The notes below the pieces were generated by a model. It ran no database searches. It was not told the DNA's origin and saw only the letters and a program-made list of their open reading frames with translations. From assembly GCA_013298715.1 (NCBI GenBank), contig JAAFIQ010000011.1, forward strand, positions 1 through 64,000: a DNA stretch of 64,000 bases, given 5' to 3'. This stretch comes from Bacteroidota bacterium (lineage in GTDB: Bacteria > Bacteroidota > Bacteroidia > B-17B0 > Aurantibacillaceae). The stretch's first letter is position 1. Every line of letters starts with the position of its first letter. Shown piece after piece: positions 63,204 to 64,000 of the stretch. Both the position numbers and the translations under genes were made by a program.

Positions 63204-63254
63204 TTTTGTTTCGCCAAAATTAACAAAATAGGCATAAAATGGCGAAACTAAATT
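63204..63254. repeat. Inverted-repeat unit B upstream of the DUF234 ATPase
   Basis: TTTTGTTTCGCCA (63204-63216) and TGGCGAAACTAAA (63240-63252) are again separated by exactly 23 bp and include TAATTTTG on the minus strand (63222-63215). Units A and B are tandem, 5 bp apart. The remaining gap to 63504 shows no gene. Confidence 0.85.
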
Positions 63255-63504
63255 TTAATTATTAGTTTAAATTTTGGCTCAAAAGCTTTACAAATAAAGG
63301 AAAAATGTAAAAAATAATTAAAGTAGGAAGTGCTGAATTTCAAAAAATTTTATCCTAAAATATGAATGTTAGTTTTGTTTTATATTCACCATATTAGTGC
63401 AATTTATTAACTTTTTTTTCACAAACTCAAATCAATAATTGACAAAAAATTATTGAAATATCTGGTGAATAGTCTCCGTTACAAACATTTAATACCACGA
63501 GGAA

Positions 63505-64000
63505 TTATATTTCTAAATGAGTCGCGCATTCAAAATGTTGTTTAGGGCATTGTTTATGTCCGTGCAAGCCACAAGGACGGCAGGCTAAATTTTTATTTTC
63601 AATAATAGTTTTATTATCGCTTAAAGGTCCAAATCCAAAGTTAGGAGTGGTAGATAAAAAGAAGGCTGTAACTACAGCATTTACACTACTTGCCAAATGT
63701 AAGGGTGCGCTGTCGTTTACATAGTTCATTTGCGCATCTTTCATTAAGGCACACGATTGCAACAAGGATAATTTTCCTGCTAAATTAACTACTAAACTTC
63801 GTTTACTTAAACTTATTATTTCTTCACATAATTTAAAATCGCTGGGAGCACCTATTAGGTATATGGTTTTATTGGTGTCAATTTTAGAAATTAATTCAAC
63901 CCATTTTTTTACAGGTAATTGCTTTGTAAACCAAACCGATGCTGGCGCAATGCAAACATAACTTACGTTCTTATATTGCTCAACCAACGAGCTATCTGTT
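63505..64000 (-). CDS. Glycosyltransferase family 9 (heptosyltransferase-like), partial
   Basis: The gene runs off the right edge: the frame is open to base 64000, so the TTG at 63987 is not the start. The 165 visible residues are the C-terminal half of a GT9 enzyme: 'CIAPASVWFTKQLPVKKWVEL', 'IYLIGAPSDFKLCEEI', 'NLAGKLSLLQSCALMKDA' and 'VNDSAPLHLASSVNA' form the nucleotide-sugar-binding domain. A Cys-rich end ('CRPCGLHGHKQCPKQHFEC') is common in Bacteroidota members. It probably adds heptose or a related sugar to LPS from the cytoplasmic side. Confidence 0.88.
   Translation of the reverse strand, partial: TDSSLVEQYKNVSYVCIAPASVWFTKQLPVKKWVELISKIDTNKTIYLIGAPSDFKLCEEIISLSKRSLVVNLAGKLSLLQSCALMKDAQMNYVNDSAPLHLASSVNAVVTAFFLSTTPNFGFGPLSDNKTIIENKNLACRPCGLHGHKQCPKQHFECATHLEI

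Noticed and set aside
1-64000. CRISPR arrays, tRNA/rRNA genes, prophage, integrase or transposase genes
   Set aside because: I looked for regular short repeats, tRNA T-loop motifs and recombinase motifs and found none. The only mobile-type signals are the MITE pair and the inverted-repeat units.

Overview
The window is AT-rich chromosomal DNA from a member of the Bacteroidota, probably class Bacteroidia (Flavobacteriales/Sphingobacteriales/Chitinophagales-like). The evidence is family content: DUF6428, TIGR02757 and DUF1987/SiaC proteins, HisKA_2 kinases with TPR sensors, PorT-like barrels and many '..SAQ' signal peptides. It is supported by repeated TAnnTTTG promoter boxes and the lack of Shine-Dalgarno sequences. 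I cannot place the genus. No rRNA, tRNA, CRISPR array, prophage or transposase gene is visible.

Layout. 0-6.3 kb: small lipoprotein, large Asp-box/sortilin-like secreted protein, cold-shock-type DEAD-box helicase and a cold-shock protein. 6.3-6.6 kb: first copy of a 260-bp element with terminal inverted repeats (second copy at 25.4 kb). 6.7-13.2 kb: housekeeping genes (ubiX, ruvB, elaA-like acetyltransferase, FMN reductase, UPF0173 hydrolase, parA-parB). 13.2-15.3 kb: a non-coding 715-bp stretch, then a compact arsenic-type operon (arsR, DUF6428, a 50-residue membrane protein missed by the ORF track, arsC) with no efflux pump in the window. 15.3-22.3 kb: wecB broken by one frameshift, radC, MFS transporter, TIGR02757 protein, SF2 helicase, polytopic membrane protein. 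22.4-25.3 kb: ECF sigma factor, membrane-anchored putative anti-sigma factor with four F-x-x-P-x-NYF repeats, Spy-like protein and outer-membrane protein.

26-41.5 kb is a signalling district. It holds a TPR/HisKA_2 kinase with its response regulator, secreted and lipoproteins, a TPR protein cut off where a SpoIIE phosphatase domain would begin, a NarL-type regulator with PAS/HisKA_3 kinase, and a minus-strand operon: SiaC-like phosphoprotein, HAMP/GAF sensor, CheR methyltransferase, lone GAF protein and GAF/PAS/SpoIIE phosphatase. I read the last set as a SiaA-SiaC-like phosphoswitch combined with a chemotaxis-type methyltransferase. No CheB, CheA or SiaB kinase is seen.

41.6-57.1 kb: small secreted proteins, a TerB/FHA-like ABCG-type transporter fusion, a CAP-domain protein, htpG (with a palindromic repeat inside its reading frame), a degraded region with a 71-bp direct repeat and gene fragments, and an MFS/miaA operon. 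57.2-61.6 kb: two SGNH hydrolases and an MBOAT acyltransferase, an envelope-polysaccharide O-acylation cassette. 61.7-63.3 kb: an AAA ATPase with a PD-(D/E)XK-like C-terminus (DUF234), bracketed by three near-identical inverted-repeat units. The window ends inside a glycosyltransferase family 9 gene.
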